Source: Morchella semilibera (taxonomy: Eukaryota; Ascomycota; Pezizomycetes; Pezizales; Morchellaceae). From it: 64,000 nucleotides of DNA. The stretch covers positions 4,931,746-4,995,745 of the forward strand of contig CM018604.1 of assembly GCA_009192285.1 (NCBI GenBank). The letters are read 5' to 3'. The notes beneath the pieces are model-generated. The model made no database searches. It was not told the DNA's origin and was given only the letters and a program-made list of their open reading frames with translations. Within the stretch, counting starts at the first letter, position 1, and every line of letters starts with the position of its first letter. The position numbers and the translations under genes are program-made. This document shows positions 33,870 to 44,790 of this stretch, piece by piece.

Positions 33870-35345
33870 CTACCTAAGACAGCTCCTCATGAAAACCCAA
33901 CTGATCTGGAGCAGCAACAGAAATCACACCCGGAGAACCCAAACCCAAAGAACTGGAGCCAAAAGAAGAAGAAGCACCAAAAGGAAACCCAAAAGCATAA
34001 CCCGGAGAAGAAGAAGGACGAGAAGCATGATTGACAACAGGAGGCGCGCCGGCCCCAGACATAACCGGAGGTATACTGACCTCAGAAGTAGCAGCAATAC
34101 GAGCGGGACTAACAACAGGGCGAGCAGGACATTTAGCGGCAAAATGCCCAGGACCTCAACAATACATACAGAGTCCTTGTGCGGCACAGCGGGCCTGTTC
34201 AGCGGGGGTAATAAGGCCACGGCGCTGAGGGTGGCAGGCACCGAAGAGATCCATTGGCACCGCACCACCTGGAGAGTAAGAGGGATGAGGAGCAGGAGCG
34301 GCAGGAGCAGGAGCACGAGCACGAGCACGAGCAGAGGAAGCAAAAGGCTGGCGAGCGGTGAAGGGGGAGGAGCGATCAATAGCACGAGCATCCTGGAGCC
34401 TGTTGTCCAACTTCTGGAGCAAGAGAACATATTCGGAGATGGCAGCAGGGACGTCGTGATGGATCATAGTGGAGCAGAGCTCACGAGAGAGCACTTGGGT
34501 AAATGCATGTTCATCAGCAAGACTTCATTTGTCTCCTGATGTCTCCTGAGCCTCATGAGACTCAAAAAGTATCCAGGAGTCTCAGGAGACTCTCAGGAGA
34601 CCCGGGAGACTGTTAGGAGACTCCAGTCATAAGTTGAGTTTGCTGATGTTTCTTAGCCTCATCGTTCCACCGAACCTCAGCAGCCAAGCGTTGGAACTCA
34701 GCGAAATGAAGTAAGTGGAGAAGTCTAGGCCTCCTTGGATAAGGCGCTCGAGTTCTCGCTCGGTGGTGGCGATATGATCCGGATCCCCGAAGGCGGTCTC
34801 CAGAATAGTAATCAAGGTTTCAATATCCTCCAGGTCAATACGTCCTCCAACAACAAGGGGCATCACCTGGACAAGAGCGCGACTGGAAAGAAGATTAATA
34901 GTATAAGTGAGGCAGGCTTGGACAGCGGAGAATCGATCATGGTTGGCGAGCATTTTTAGGCGAAGTTGGGTTACAAAAGGGTGAAGCTCCTCCCTCTTGC
35001 CATCAAACTTAGGCGGGTCGGGAACCTTCTCAGAACGGGGAGCAGCAGCGGCTAGAGGAGGAATCACCGGGGGAACAGGAGGAGGAATAGGAGGAGGGCT
35101 AGCCGGAGGCGGAGGAAGTTCGAAATGTACTTGTCGATGGAGAGGAGCAAAAGGGACAGTGGGAGGAGTGGCAGCCTGAGCATGAGGACTCATTAATTTG
35201 GCGGACTTCCGCCAACTGGGTCTGTAGGTCGGCTACTTGAGCAGCAAGATCCTGAGCGACGTCTGCCGCGTTCAAGACATGGTCTTGTTCGGCCGTCATA
35301 TGGGCCAGATCAGCACAGGCTTGATTCCTCTCTTCCAGGACCCGG
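33870..35345 (-). pseudogene. gag of element 2
   Basis: Proline-rich stretch (about 35030-35190), capsid-like KFDGKREELHPFVTQLRLKM ... ETAFGDPDHI, a MITE insertion at 34512-34648, then a long Ala/Arg/Pro-rich segment and a knuckle CMYC-stop-GPGHFAAKC whose fifth residue is a stop codon. Confidence 0.88.
34512..34648 (+). mobile_element. CATCAGCAA MITE, copy 7 (137 bp), in gag
   Basis: Flanked by TT (34510-34511, 34649-34650). Removing the element and one TT restores the gag frame RWNDEAKKHAFTQVLSREL, so the 2-bp duplication is established independently of the repeat consensus. Confidence 0.96.
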
Positions 35346-35497
35346 TCCCAGATTTGAGCAATTGTGGTTAGGTTTCAGTGTAAAACAACGGGATCAACAT
35401 TAAATTGTCATTGGAACTCAGTAAAAACAGTAGGAAATACTTATTCGGCTTGAGCGGATATGGTGTATATCGGGAGCCGAAGGTAGAGGCAACGTAG

Positions 35498-35976
35498 TCT
35501 AATGGGACGGGGTCTGGTTGGGGGGAGAGACGGGGGTAGAGTCAGGAGGGCGGAACGGAAATGAAGTCGGCTCAGGATATACCGGAGGCGAGGCAGGTTC
35601 AGGTTCAGGTTCAGGGACAAGATCGAGGACAGAAGGGCCGAAGCCAAAGGTATTGATTGCTAACAGAAAGAAGACGTTGCTTAGAGAGGCAGAAACACAA
35701 GAAAGAACAAGCACTATATATACAACTATCCCTTCGCATCAATTACTTATACCATAGAATCCCATAGAAACTCCTACACTTCCGTACCGCCCATACTATT
35801 CCCGATAACCCCCATTCTATCCCGTTACTGCCCAATCCTCCCTAGCGCTTACATTCCATTACCCGAACTCCTTCCTAATATATTGTCTTGCTTCCAACAT
35901 CGACCGATACTATCCAACAACCCTGTTCTGAAGACGCCTTGGTGGAAGGCGAGATGCAGGAGGCGGAGCCATGATA
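35498..35976 (-). repeat. 5' LTR-D of element 2
   Basis: 479 bp. On the minus strand the first internal bases are CTACGTTGCCTCTACC, resembling the corresponding CTAAGATTGCGTCTCC of element 1. Confidence 0.92.
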
Positions 35977-36126
35977 CAAATCTATCACCCCATCGAACCT
36001 CCTAGAACCTTATGACGACACCCCCTTCTCAACACACTCCTTCCTACCTCGCTTAGCAATACCTAAACAATCACAACAGCACTTCAACTACCGACCCCTT
36101 AGGACCGATGCCACGACGCCGGGACA

Positions 36127-36460
36127 CTGGAAATCCAGTTACAAAATCCATAGTCACGTCCGTTCACGGTCCCTTGAGCACTAATAGCTGTCGCAGGACC
36201 ATCTGCAGAGGATTATAGCTAGCATTACTTAATCAGTAAATATGGCAATTCTGAACATAGCGGTATGTATATTTCTCTATGGTCGGCCAATAATCAACAG
36301 CAAACCTGTAGATTTCATGAGGCGCACTAGGCATAAAGGGCGCTGAGGGTACACAAGATAAAAACTCATTCTCCTGAGAACCTCACCAAACCTCTGGGTA
36401 CTCCGAGCGGAGCTTTCAGCGCTCTGAGCGTTATGAACCAAATCACAATCTTGGTTAGCA
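36127..36460 (-). pseudogene. Integrase upstream part of the LTR-A relic
   Basis: Minus strand VTGFP at its low-coordinate end joins SNGCNV at 28290. The remainder is heavily stopped. It ends at the LTR-A at 36461. Confidence 0.65.
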
Positions 36461-37053
36461 TGTGATGGAGTAACCTGACGCAAAGCAGAAGATAACAATG
36501 ATGACGCAGAAGGGCTCGAGCAGCACGGCCAACACAACGAGAACACCGACAAAGACAGGAACAATACCAGGCAGACAAAGGTACAGGTATCAGCAAAGGC
36601 AAAGGCAGAGGCAGAGGCAAAAGGGCATAGGACAGAGAGAGTGAGGACCGGATGAACCTCAATGAGAACGATAAGAGGTGCTATGGCTTGAGAATAGGAA
36701 TATATTCCTATGTACTGAGATAACAGGAAGACGAGACAGAGAGAGAAGAAAGAAAGAACTAAAGGAAAAACCTTCTCTCACTATTTAACACCCTCCTCCG
36801 TCAGTCCGCTATGACTCATAACGTCATCCCATAAAATCCCATAGAAAACCACTGGCACTTAATATCATACCTCATATTCCTCCCCATCATCTCCTCCACT
36901 TGCATTACAAATCCATCACGCCATCGAACCTCCTAGAATCTAATAACGATACCCCCTCCTCAGCACACCCCTTTCTCACTTAATATTACTCTAGCAATCA
37001 CAACAGCACTTCGACTACCGAACCCTCAGGACCGATGCTAAGACGCCGGGATA
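36461..37053 (-). repeat. LTR-A, presumed 5' LTR of the LTR-A relic
   Basis: TGTGATGG...GGGATA, about 593 bp. Flanks TAGCA and CTCGA do not match each other or the GAAAT left of the partner LTR at 26610, so recombination or deletion has altered the borders. Confidence 0.7.
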
Positions 37054-38364
37054 CTCGATCATTTAAGAGACTTTTTCAAGACCCTACCATGCAAATTTAT
37101 TCCAATACTTTATATCCTGTCAACAAGATCATATTGGAAATGACTACCAACCCAGATCAGAAGATTGTGATAGACTATCAACGCTTTCAACAATTGTTTG
37201 ATGAAACCAATGCGCCCAGATTACCACTATATTATTTTTATGATCATGAAATAAAGCTACAGGAAGGAATAGAACTAACTTTCAGTCCCATTTACAATAT
37301 ATCGGTGGAAGAATAAAAGGCATTACAAGACTATCTAACTGATAATCTGTGACGGAGTAACCTGATGCAAAGTAGAAGATGACAATGATGACGCAGAAGG
37401 ACTCGGAGAACACAGCCAACGCGGCGAGGTCACTGACGAAGACAGGAACAACACCAGGCGGGCACAAGCACAGACATCGGCAAAGGCAAAGGCAAAAACA
37501 CAAGAACACGAAGCAGAGTGAGTGAGGACCGGATGGACCTCAACGTGAACTATGAGAGGTACTATGAGTTTCCTCAGAAAAGTATAGAATCTTGAGTGCA
37601 AGGGACTATGGCTTGAGCATAGGAGTATATTCCTATGTACCGATATAACAGGAAGACAAGACGGAGAGAAAAGAAAGAAAGAACTAAGGAGAACGTCCAT
37701 CTCCGCTATTTAACACTTCTCCCCCACCAGCCTGATATGACTTACACATTCGCTCATAGAAACTCGTGGAGATACCTCGCTACCACACTTTGTATTCCTC
37801 CCCACCATCTCGCCACTTCCCATTACAAATCCTCCCTGCAACTGAACCTCATAGAACCTAATGACAACAACTCCACCTCATCTCTCCCCATCCTCGCTTA
37901 ACATAACTCCATATATCGCACAATACTACAACTACTGAACAGTCGGGACCGATGCCAAGATGCCGGGACATAATCTGAAAAAAAGATTTCTCCATTCCAG
38001 TAACTATCCGGCAGGTGACCTATTAAGAAGGCAGACAGGTCTTTACGCCTATGTGTTAAATATAACAGGTTGAATGCCATAACAGTTAAGGAAAGATATT
38101 CTATTTCTTTTACACCGGAAACTATGGCCAACCTGGCACGAGCTAATTATTTTACCAAGCTGGACTTACGTTTGGGATATAATCAAATACAGATTAAGGT
38201 CTCCATCGATCCCCCCGTCACATTGGCTGTGCTCCTCGAGTCCTGCTGCGTCATCATTGTCATCTTCTACTTTGCGTCAGGTTACTCTGTTATAGGCTGA
38301 CTTTCTACCCCTCCTTGAATTCGCTACCAATAATCTAATTTCGGAGACAATTAATATTTCTCCA
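37054..38364 (+). pseudogene. RT and integrase fragments of element 3
   Basis: Plus strand: linker QIYSNTLYPVNKIILEM, RT entry LPLYYFYDHEIKLQEGIELTF and PIYNISVEE (37060-37347); after a solo LTR-A, RLNAITVK-like codons and [18 protein letters not shown] (37972-38205); then a 3' end fragment of LTR-A (about 38206-38297), and integrase ADFLPLLEFATNNLISETIN (38298-38364). The catalytic RT core, RNase H and the first half of the integrase are deleted between the last two pieces. Confidence 0.82.
37348..37970 (-). repeat. Solo LTR, family A, 623 bp
   Basis: TGTGACGG...GGGACA with perfect duplication TAATC (37343-37347, 37971-37975), inserted in the RT of element 3. Confidence 0.95.
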
Positions 38365-39446
38365 TCTAACGGGGCAGGGTCGGATTCAGGGACGGGGTGG
38401 GGTAAACTCAAGGACAGAGGCAGGATGGGGTCGGCTCAGGATACACCCGAGGCCAAGCAGGTTCAGGTTCAGGTTCGGGTTCAGGTTCGAAGTCAGGTTC
38501 AGGAACGAGGTATAGATAGAAGGGCCGAAGCCAAAGTAATTGTTACGGAGCAACACGGATACAACGGACAAGAGGGCTGAGGTACACAACCGAGGCAGGA
38601 ACGAGGACGAAGACAGGAGGCGAGGGCGAGGGGACTTAACCGAGGAGTAGAGTTGTAGGGCAGAGGATCCAGATGGCCTCTCTGACAAAGACGTGAAGAC
38701 GAAGATACCAGTAGACGATACGTACTACGGTCATGGACTATGGGCGAGGCAAGGCGAAACGAGGCAAGGCGAAACGAAACGAAGACGAGGCGAGGTACGA
38801 TGGAAGACCCAAGGGGGTCTTGGCAGCGACTATGGTTATGACGTAATATATTCAGAACTAGAGACACAAGACGAAACGAAACTAAACCGTAGGGTTGATA
38901 ACAGGAAGAACACGTAAGGAAAGAAAGAGAAAGAAAAGAACAAAGGAAAAGTCCGTAGCAACATATATATACCCCTCCTAATCCCTGTACAGTCATGACT
39001 CATAACCCCATGTAACGGAAACCTATAGAAACTCCAAGAACCTAAAAGAAACCTTGTACCCGAAAACCTATTCTCCAATATCCTCCCCCCCTGCGCACTC
39101 CGTGGTACGCCGTGATAGTAATATATTGCGAACAGAAAGAAGACGTTGCCTAGAGAGGCAGAAACATAGGAAAGAAAGAGCACTATATATACAACTATCC
39201 CGTCACATCGCTGACTCATAACCATAGAATCCCATAGAACCTCCCGCACTTCCGTATCACCCATACTATTCCCAATACCCATACTTCTATCCCGATACTA
39301 CCTCTTCCTCTCTAGCGCTTACATTCTATCACCTGAGCTCCTTCTTAATCCATCATTATACTTCTGACATCGACCGATACTATGTAATAACCCTGTTCCG
39401 AAGGTGCTTTAGCGGGAGGCGAGGTGCAGGAGGCGGAGCCGTGATA
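38365..39446 (-). repeat. Solo LTR-D split by a solo LTR-C
   Basis: TCTAACGG...CCGTGATA; pieces 38365-38540 and 39123-39446. Flanks CTCCA and CCCCG are compatible with a 5-bp duplication bearing two transitions. It interrupts the integrase of element 3 between SETINISP and FQANYG. Confidence 0.85.
38541..39117 (-). repeat. Solo LTR, family C, 577 bp
   Basis: TGTTACGG...CCGTGATA with perfect duplication GTAAT (38536-38540, 39118-39122) inside the LTR-D. Confidence 0.95.
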
Positions 39447-40612
39447 CCCCGTTTCAGGCCAACTATGGAAGACACCCTCAAATGACATTCAGACTATTAC
39501 AGCATGGAAAGAGGATGAATGAGAGTCAAGCAAATGGGTTGGCGAGGGAGGTGTCTCGAGTCTTCGATTTTTTGAAGAGTGACATATTTAGGGCCCAGAG
39601 AATACAAGAGGAGATGGCTAATCTACACCATACCCCGGTAACTCGCTACACTATTAGCGGCTAAGTTTGGCTTTCTACTCAGAAGCTATGTACATAATGA
39701 CCCCCAAAGAAACTCGACTGGAAACAAATTGGTCCCTACTGGATTAAACGAATTGTGAGCCCTTATGTCTATGAGTTAGAAATGCCTATATTCATGAAAG
39801 TACACCCGGTCTTCCATATCTCCCTTTTGTCATCAGTAGTCGACGACCCTGTACCAAGACAGACCTCTGATTCACCACCACCGGTTGAGATAGAAGGGAA
39901 AGTTGAATGGGAAGTGGAGGAGATATTGAATTTACAGAGATTAGGATGTCGAATTATCACGTCGTAAAGCGTACTTGGCGATGTTGTAGGAAGAAGGATT
40001 AGTTAGGGTTTTCTAGGGCGTTCTATGAGGTTCTGTTATACGGATTCTATGAGTCAATGTTGCGCATGTATTTCTAATAGAAGGATTTCCTTTGGGTTCT
40101 ATGGGTTTCTATGGTATGAGTCAGCGAAGGGATTCTGGGACTATATATAGGGAGCTCTCTTCCTCACTTGTAGGGTTTCTCTTTCTTTCCTTTCTTCTTT
40201 ACGCAATCTTCTTATTCTTTAGCCAATATAAAGCTTTAGCATCTCTAGCTACCATTGAGTCCTCCCGCCCCTACCCTCTGGAAGATAGGAAAAAACCTAT
40301 AGTTCTCGTCTCATAACCTGTTCCGTCTCGCTCCGTCTATCACCCTGTACCTCACCCCTTCTTCTCGCTTAGCTTCATACACTTCCGTCTCACCTCGTCT
40401 CGCCTCGGTTGTGTACCTTGGCACCTCTTGTCCTTGTCCTCGCTGTATCCCGTGATACGAATAGAATACCTTGTTAAGTACATTGGGTATGAAGAACTTT
40501 GCTGGCAGCCATTAGATGAATTTGAATATCGTCTTGAACTTCGACAGTCTTTTCATCATCGAGATCCTTTAAAACCATGACCTATCAGGAGCTAGGCCCT
40601 AGGAGAGAACCT
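39447..40612 (+). pseudogene. Integrase C-terminus and chromodomain of element 3
   Basis: FQANYGRHPQM-like start, then ANGLAREVSRVFDFLKSDIF, SPYVYELEMPIFMKVHPVFH, and the chromodomain WEVEEILNLQRLGCR, which continues across a solo LTR-B (39955-40457) as IEYLVKYIGYEELCWQPLDE and ends at a TGA near 40577. Removing the LTR and one CGAAT joins GCR to IEYLV in frame. The chromodomain identifies element 3 as a chromovirus. Confidence 0.88.
39955..40457 (+). repeat. Solo LTR, family B, 503 bp, in the chromodomain
   Basis: TATCACGT...CCGTGATA with perfect duplication CGAAT (39950-39954, 40458-40462). Confidence 0.96.
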
Positions 40613-40616
40613 GATC

Positions 40617-41217
40617 TGTCCCGGGATTTTAGCATTGGCCCTGAAGGTTCGGTAGTCACAGTGCTGTTGTGATTAATAGAGTAAAGTTAAGGGAGGAGGG
40701 AATGAGATGAAGTGAGATTTACATCAGTAGGTTCTATGAGGTTTGCTTGCACAGAAGATTGGGAATAGGATTTGGAAAGAAATACGAGTTGTGGTTACAG
40801 TTGGTTTTTATGTGTTTCTATCGGCTGACGTATGAATCATATTGGACTAGCAAAGGAGGATGTGAAATAGTGGACGTAAATGTTTCTCCTAGTTCTTATT
40901 TTCTTTGCTCTCCGTCTTGTCTTTCTGTTATTCTGGTAAATAGGAATATACCCCCATTTATAACCATAGTATTTTGCCTCCAAACTCGCCTTCACAGAAG
41001 GTGACCTCATAGTTTCTCCTTATTCTTGCCCGGGACTTTACCTGGTCTTCGCTTTTCCTGCTCTACCCTGTGCCCTTTACCCTTGCCCTTGCCTTTGCCC
41101 CCGCCGATGCCTGTGTTTGTACCTGCCATGCATCCCTGCGATTCCTGACTGCGCACCTCAAGTCTTTCTGCGTCATCATTATCATCCGTCTCATAGAGTC
41201 TCTAGTACTCCATCACA
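40617..41217 (+). repeat. 3' LTR (LTR-A subtype) of element 3
   Basis: TGTCCCGG...CATCACA, preceded by the purine-rich AGGAGAGAACCTGATC, the same junction seen at 27233. This links LTR-A to chromovirus element 3, whose coding pieces span 25079-40612. Confidence 0.82.
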
Positions 41218-41269
41218 CTAAAGTAGATTGAGCAAAGATGGGGTTATAGAGGATAAATAAGATATCATC

Positions 41270-41530
41270 AAGAATTTATTTTAGTTTCAGTAAGACAAGA
41301 AAATTTCTAGTAATTTTGGCCTCAGTTATGAGTTGGTGTAGTTGCAAGAAAATTCTATGAGATTCTATAATGTAATTTATGAGTTGCAAGAGATTATAAA
41401 TGGAGGATGGTAAATAATAGATATAGAGGCTCTCTTCAGTTCTTTTCTTTTCTTTCTTCCCTGTTTGGCCTTCCTATTGTATTGATAGATAGAAATATAC
41501 CGTCTTCATAGCTATACTAGTAGTCCAAGT
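41270..41530 (+). repeat. Old LTR-A fragment
   Basis: Retains the TTCTATGAGATTCTAT, ATGAGTTG, CTTTTCTTTTCTTTCTTCC and ATAGAAATATAC landmarks of LTR-A in coding orientation, with many changes. Confidence 0.6.
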
Positions 41531-41606
41531 TGTGACTAAGTAACAAAAACTACGTAAAGGACAGATAAAGATGATGGTGCAGATGAGAGTGAGGGATACA
41601 GCCACC

Positions 41607-41742
41607 ATCAGCAAGACTTTATTTGTCTCCTCATGTCTCCTGAGCCTCAGGAGACTCAAAAATTATCCAGGAGTCTCAGGAGAATCTCAGAACATTTGAG
41701 AGACTGTTGGGAGACTTCAGTCACAAGTTGCGTTTGCTGATG
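41607..41742 (+). mobile_element. CATCAGCAA MITE, copy 8 (136 bp)
   Basis: CATCAGCAAGACTTTATTTG...GCGTTTGCTGATG inside LTR-A. Flanks AC and AG do not form an exact duplication. Confidence 0.88.
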
Positions 41743-42098
41743 AGGTCTAACGAAAGCGTAAGGCAACGGCAAAAGCAAAGGCAAAGGCACAAGTGAGAAC
41801 AGGGCAGGAAGAGTGAGGACCAAGTAAAGACCTTAGGTGAGGATGAGGGGAAACTATAAAGTCCCTTCTTTGTGAAGATGAGTTTTGACGTGAGGTAACT
41901 ATAGCTATAGATAGGAGTATATTACTGTATACTGTAATAACAGGAAGACAAGACAGAGAGAAAAGAAACAAAAAACTAAGAATAACATCTATATCCGCTA
42001 TTTAACATTCTCCTCCACCAGTTTAATGAGGCAGGGTAGGGTTCAGGGACAAAGGCAGAGATTGGGACTGGAGGCAAGTATAGGAACAGGTTCGGCTC

Positions 42099-42819
42099 CA
42101 TCAGCAAGACTATCACGGCATACCACGGACTTCGTGGAGGGAGAGGATATTGGAGAATAGGTTTTCAGCATGTTAGGTTTCTTTTGGGATTCTTGCAGCT
42201 TCTATGGGTTTCCATTACACGATGTTATGAGTCATGATTGTACAGGAATTAGGAGGGGTATATATATGTTGTTACGGATTTTTTCTTAGTTTCTTTCTTT
42301 TCTTTCTTTTCTTACGTGTTCTTCCTGTTACCAACCCTACAGTTTAGTTTTGTTTGTCTCTTATCTTTAACTCTGAATAAACGACGTCACCACCATCGTC
42401 TCTGCCAATACCCCCTAGGGCCTTCTATAATATCTCGCCTCGTTCTTGTCTAACACCTCGTTCTCGCTTTGCTCTACTTTGCTCCTCCTATAGTCCATGA
42501 CCATAGTTCGTATTGTCTACTGGTATCTTCGTCTCCACGTCCTCGTAAGGGAGGCCATTTGGACCCTCTGCCTTACGACCCTGCTCCTCGGCTATATTCA
42601 TTCATTATTGTCCCTTGTCTTCGTCCCTGCCTCGCCTCAGTTGTTTACCTCAGCTCTCTTGCTTAGTGTCTCCGTATTGCTCCGTAACAAAGACTTCATT
42701 TGTCTCCTAATATCTCTTGAGCCTCAGGAGACTGAAAAAATATGCAGGGGTCTCAAGAGACTCTCAGGAGATCCAGGAGACTGTTGGGAGACTCCAGTCA
42801 CAAGTTGAGTTTGCTGATG
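42099..42819 (+). mobile_element. CATCAGCAA MITE, copy 9, split by LTR-C
   Basis: 12 bases (42099-42110) plus 42695-42819 make exactly 137 bp. The LTR-C between them duplicated the MITE's own AAGAC. The order of insertion is therefore LTR-D, MITE, LTR-C. Confidence 0.94.
42111..42689 (+). repeat. Solo LTR, family C, 579 bp
   Basis: TATCACGG...CCGTAACA with perfect duplication AAGAC (42106-42110, 42690-42694). Confidence 0.96.
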
Positions 42820-42983
42820 AGTCGGGATACATTGGAGTCAAGACAGGTTCAGGTTCAGGTTCATGGACAAGGCGAGAACGGAAGGCCGAAGCCAAAGATA
42901 TAGATTGCTAACAAAGAGAAGGTGTTGCATAAAGAGGTGAAGACATAGGAGAAACAGAACTCCATATATACAATTATCCTGCC

Positions 42984-43616
42984 TGTGACGGAGTAACCTG
43001 ACTCAAAGAAGAAGAGGACAATGATGACGCAGAAGGACCCAAGGAGCACAGCCCCAGCAACAAGGAAACCGACGAAGACAAAGGTATCACCTGGCAGGCA
43101 CAAGCACAGGCACCGGCAAAGGCAAAGGCAAGGGCAAAGGCACAGGGGCACAGGGCAGGGAAACTGAGGATCGGATGGACCTCAACGAGAATGATGAGAG
43201 ATACTATAGGTTTCCTCTTGTTAGAGGACTGAGTCTTTGGTACGAGAGACTATGACTTTTGGAAATAGGAGTGGATTCCTATGTACCGAGATAACAGGAA
43301 GACGAGACAGAGAGAAAAGAAAGAAAGAACTAAGGAAAACATCTAACCCTACTATTTAATACTACTCCTCCACCAGTCCGCTATGACTCAAACATCAGTC
43401 CATAGAAACCCACAGAAACCCGTCGCATCCACACCTCGTATTCCTCCCCACCATCTCCGCTATTATATTACAAATCCATCACGCCATCGAACCTCCCAGA
43501 ACCTAATAATGACAACCTTCCTTATCACACTCCCCTCCTCGCTTAACCATTCCTAAACAATCATATCAGCGTTTCGACTACCGAACTCTCGGGACCAATG
43601 CCAAGACGCCGGGACA
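42984..43616 (-). repeat. Solo LTR, family A, 633 bp
   Basis: TGTGACGG...GGGACA with perfect duplication CTGCC (42979-42983, 43617-43621). Confidence 0.95.
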
Positions 43617-44087
43617 CTGCCACTAATGACTCAATCTATAGAATGTCATTGAAACTAACATACTACCATGTTGTTCCTACTATTCCCAATACCACTACTT
43701 CTATCCCGTCACTACCCGAATCTTCCTAGCGCTTACACTCTATCACCTGAACTCCTTCATAACCCGTAATCCTGCTTCCGACATAGACCGATATTATCTA
43801 ACCACCCTGTTCAAAGACGTCTTAGCGGAAGACGAGGTGCAAGAGGCTGAGCCATGACAGCCAGTCTGGTATGACTCATATATCAGCCGGTGGAAACTCA
43901 TAGAAACTCAATGTAACCACACCTCGTATTCTTCCCTACCATTTCTGTAAATACCATTCCTGCAATTGAATCTCATAGAAACAAATGACAACAACCTTAC
44001 CTTATCTTATCTCATGCTTGCTTAATATAACTTCATTAATCACAATGGCACTGCGACTACCGAATCGTCGGGACCAATACCAAGACT

Positions 44088-44725
44088 TGTGATGAAGTAA
44101 CCCGATGCAAAGAAGAAGATGACAATGATGACGCAGAAGGACCCGAGGGGCACAGCCGAAGCGACGAGGAGACCGACGAAGACAAAGGCAACACCGAACG
44201 GGCACAAGCACAGGTGCTGGCAAAGGCAAGGGCAAAGGCAAGAGCGAAGGTACAGAAACGCAAAGCAGAGAAGGTCAGGACCAGATGGACCTCAACGGGA
44301 ACAATGAGAGGTACTATGAGTCTCCTCCTTTAAGAGGACCGAGTCTTTAATACGGAGGGCTATGGCTTAGAGATAGGAGTGAATTCCTATGTACCGAGAT
44401 AACAGGAAGACGAGACAGAGAGGAAAAAAGAAAGAAAACTAAGGAAAACATCTAACCCCGCTATTTAACACACCTCCTCCACTAGTCCGCTATGACTCAC
44501 TCTATTACTCACAGAATCCCATAGAAACCCATCGCTACCACACCTCCTATTCCTCCACACCATCTTCGCTATTTACATTACCAATCCATCACGCCATCGA
44601 ACCTCATAGAAACCTATGACGACAACCTTCCTTAGCACACTCCTCACTCGCTTAACTATTCCTAAACAGACACAACAGCGCTTCAACTACCAAATCCTCG
44701 GGACCGATGCCAAGACGCCGGGACA
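44088..44725 (-). repeat. LTR-A, 638 bp
   Basis: TGTGATGA...GGGACA immediately after the truncated end of another LTR-A in the same orientation. Flanks AGACT and GACTC overlap but are not a clean duplication. Confidence 0.85.
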
Positions 44726-44790
44726 GACTCCAGGATACAAGTGCCCTCGTATTCTGCCTATACTAAAGGTAGCCAATAGCTTTCTCTATA

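Larger units (their letters stand above)
28786..35976 (-). mobile_element. Ty3/gypsy chromovirus element 2 (LTR-D), 7191 bp, decayed
   Basis: LTRs of 478-479 bp at 28786-29263 and 35498-35976, ends TCTAACGG/CCATGATA on the plus strand, and a perfect duplication CAAAT (28781-28785, 35977-35981) in a solo LTR-A. Minus-strand gag, protease, RT, RNase H, integrase, chromodomain. A polypurine tract (AAAGAGAGGAC) abuts the 3' LTR. Later insertions: LTR-D (31739-32212), LTR-B (32530-33033), MITE (34512-34648). Confidence 0.95.
28294..36126 (-). repeat. Solo LTR-A split by chromovirus element 2
   Basis: Pieces 28294-28785 and 35982-36126 make 637 bp, TGTGACGG...GGGACA. The flanks CTAAA (28289-28293) and CTGGA (36127-36131) are a 5-bp duplication. 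The surrounding integrase codons (VTGFPESNG) require CTGGA as the original, so the left copy suffered two G-to-A changes. Confidence 0.9.
42022..43859 (-). repeat. Solo LTR-D split by a MITE/LTR-C nest and LTR-A
   Basis: TTTAATGA...CCATGACA with flanks ACCAG (42017-42021) and GCCAG (43860-43864), one transition apart. Inside it are the MITE at 42099 (itself split by LTR-C) and a solo LTR-A (42984-43616). Confidence 0.85.
41531..44087 (-). repeat. Solo LTR-A split by a MITE and an LTR-D nest
   Basis: Begins TGTGACTAAGTAAC; pieces 41531-42021 and 43865-44087, the latter ending CCAAGACT where the next LTR-A starts. MITE copy 8 is at 41607-41742. Confidence 0.82.

Noticed and set aside
33775-34539. 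254-residue plus-strand frame rich in Arg, Ser and Thr
   Set aside because: It is antisense to the gag of element 2, whose minus-strand frame has clear capsid and zinc-knuckle features.
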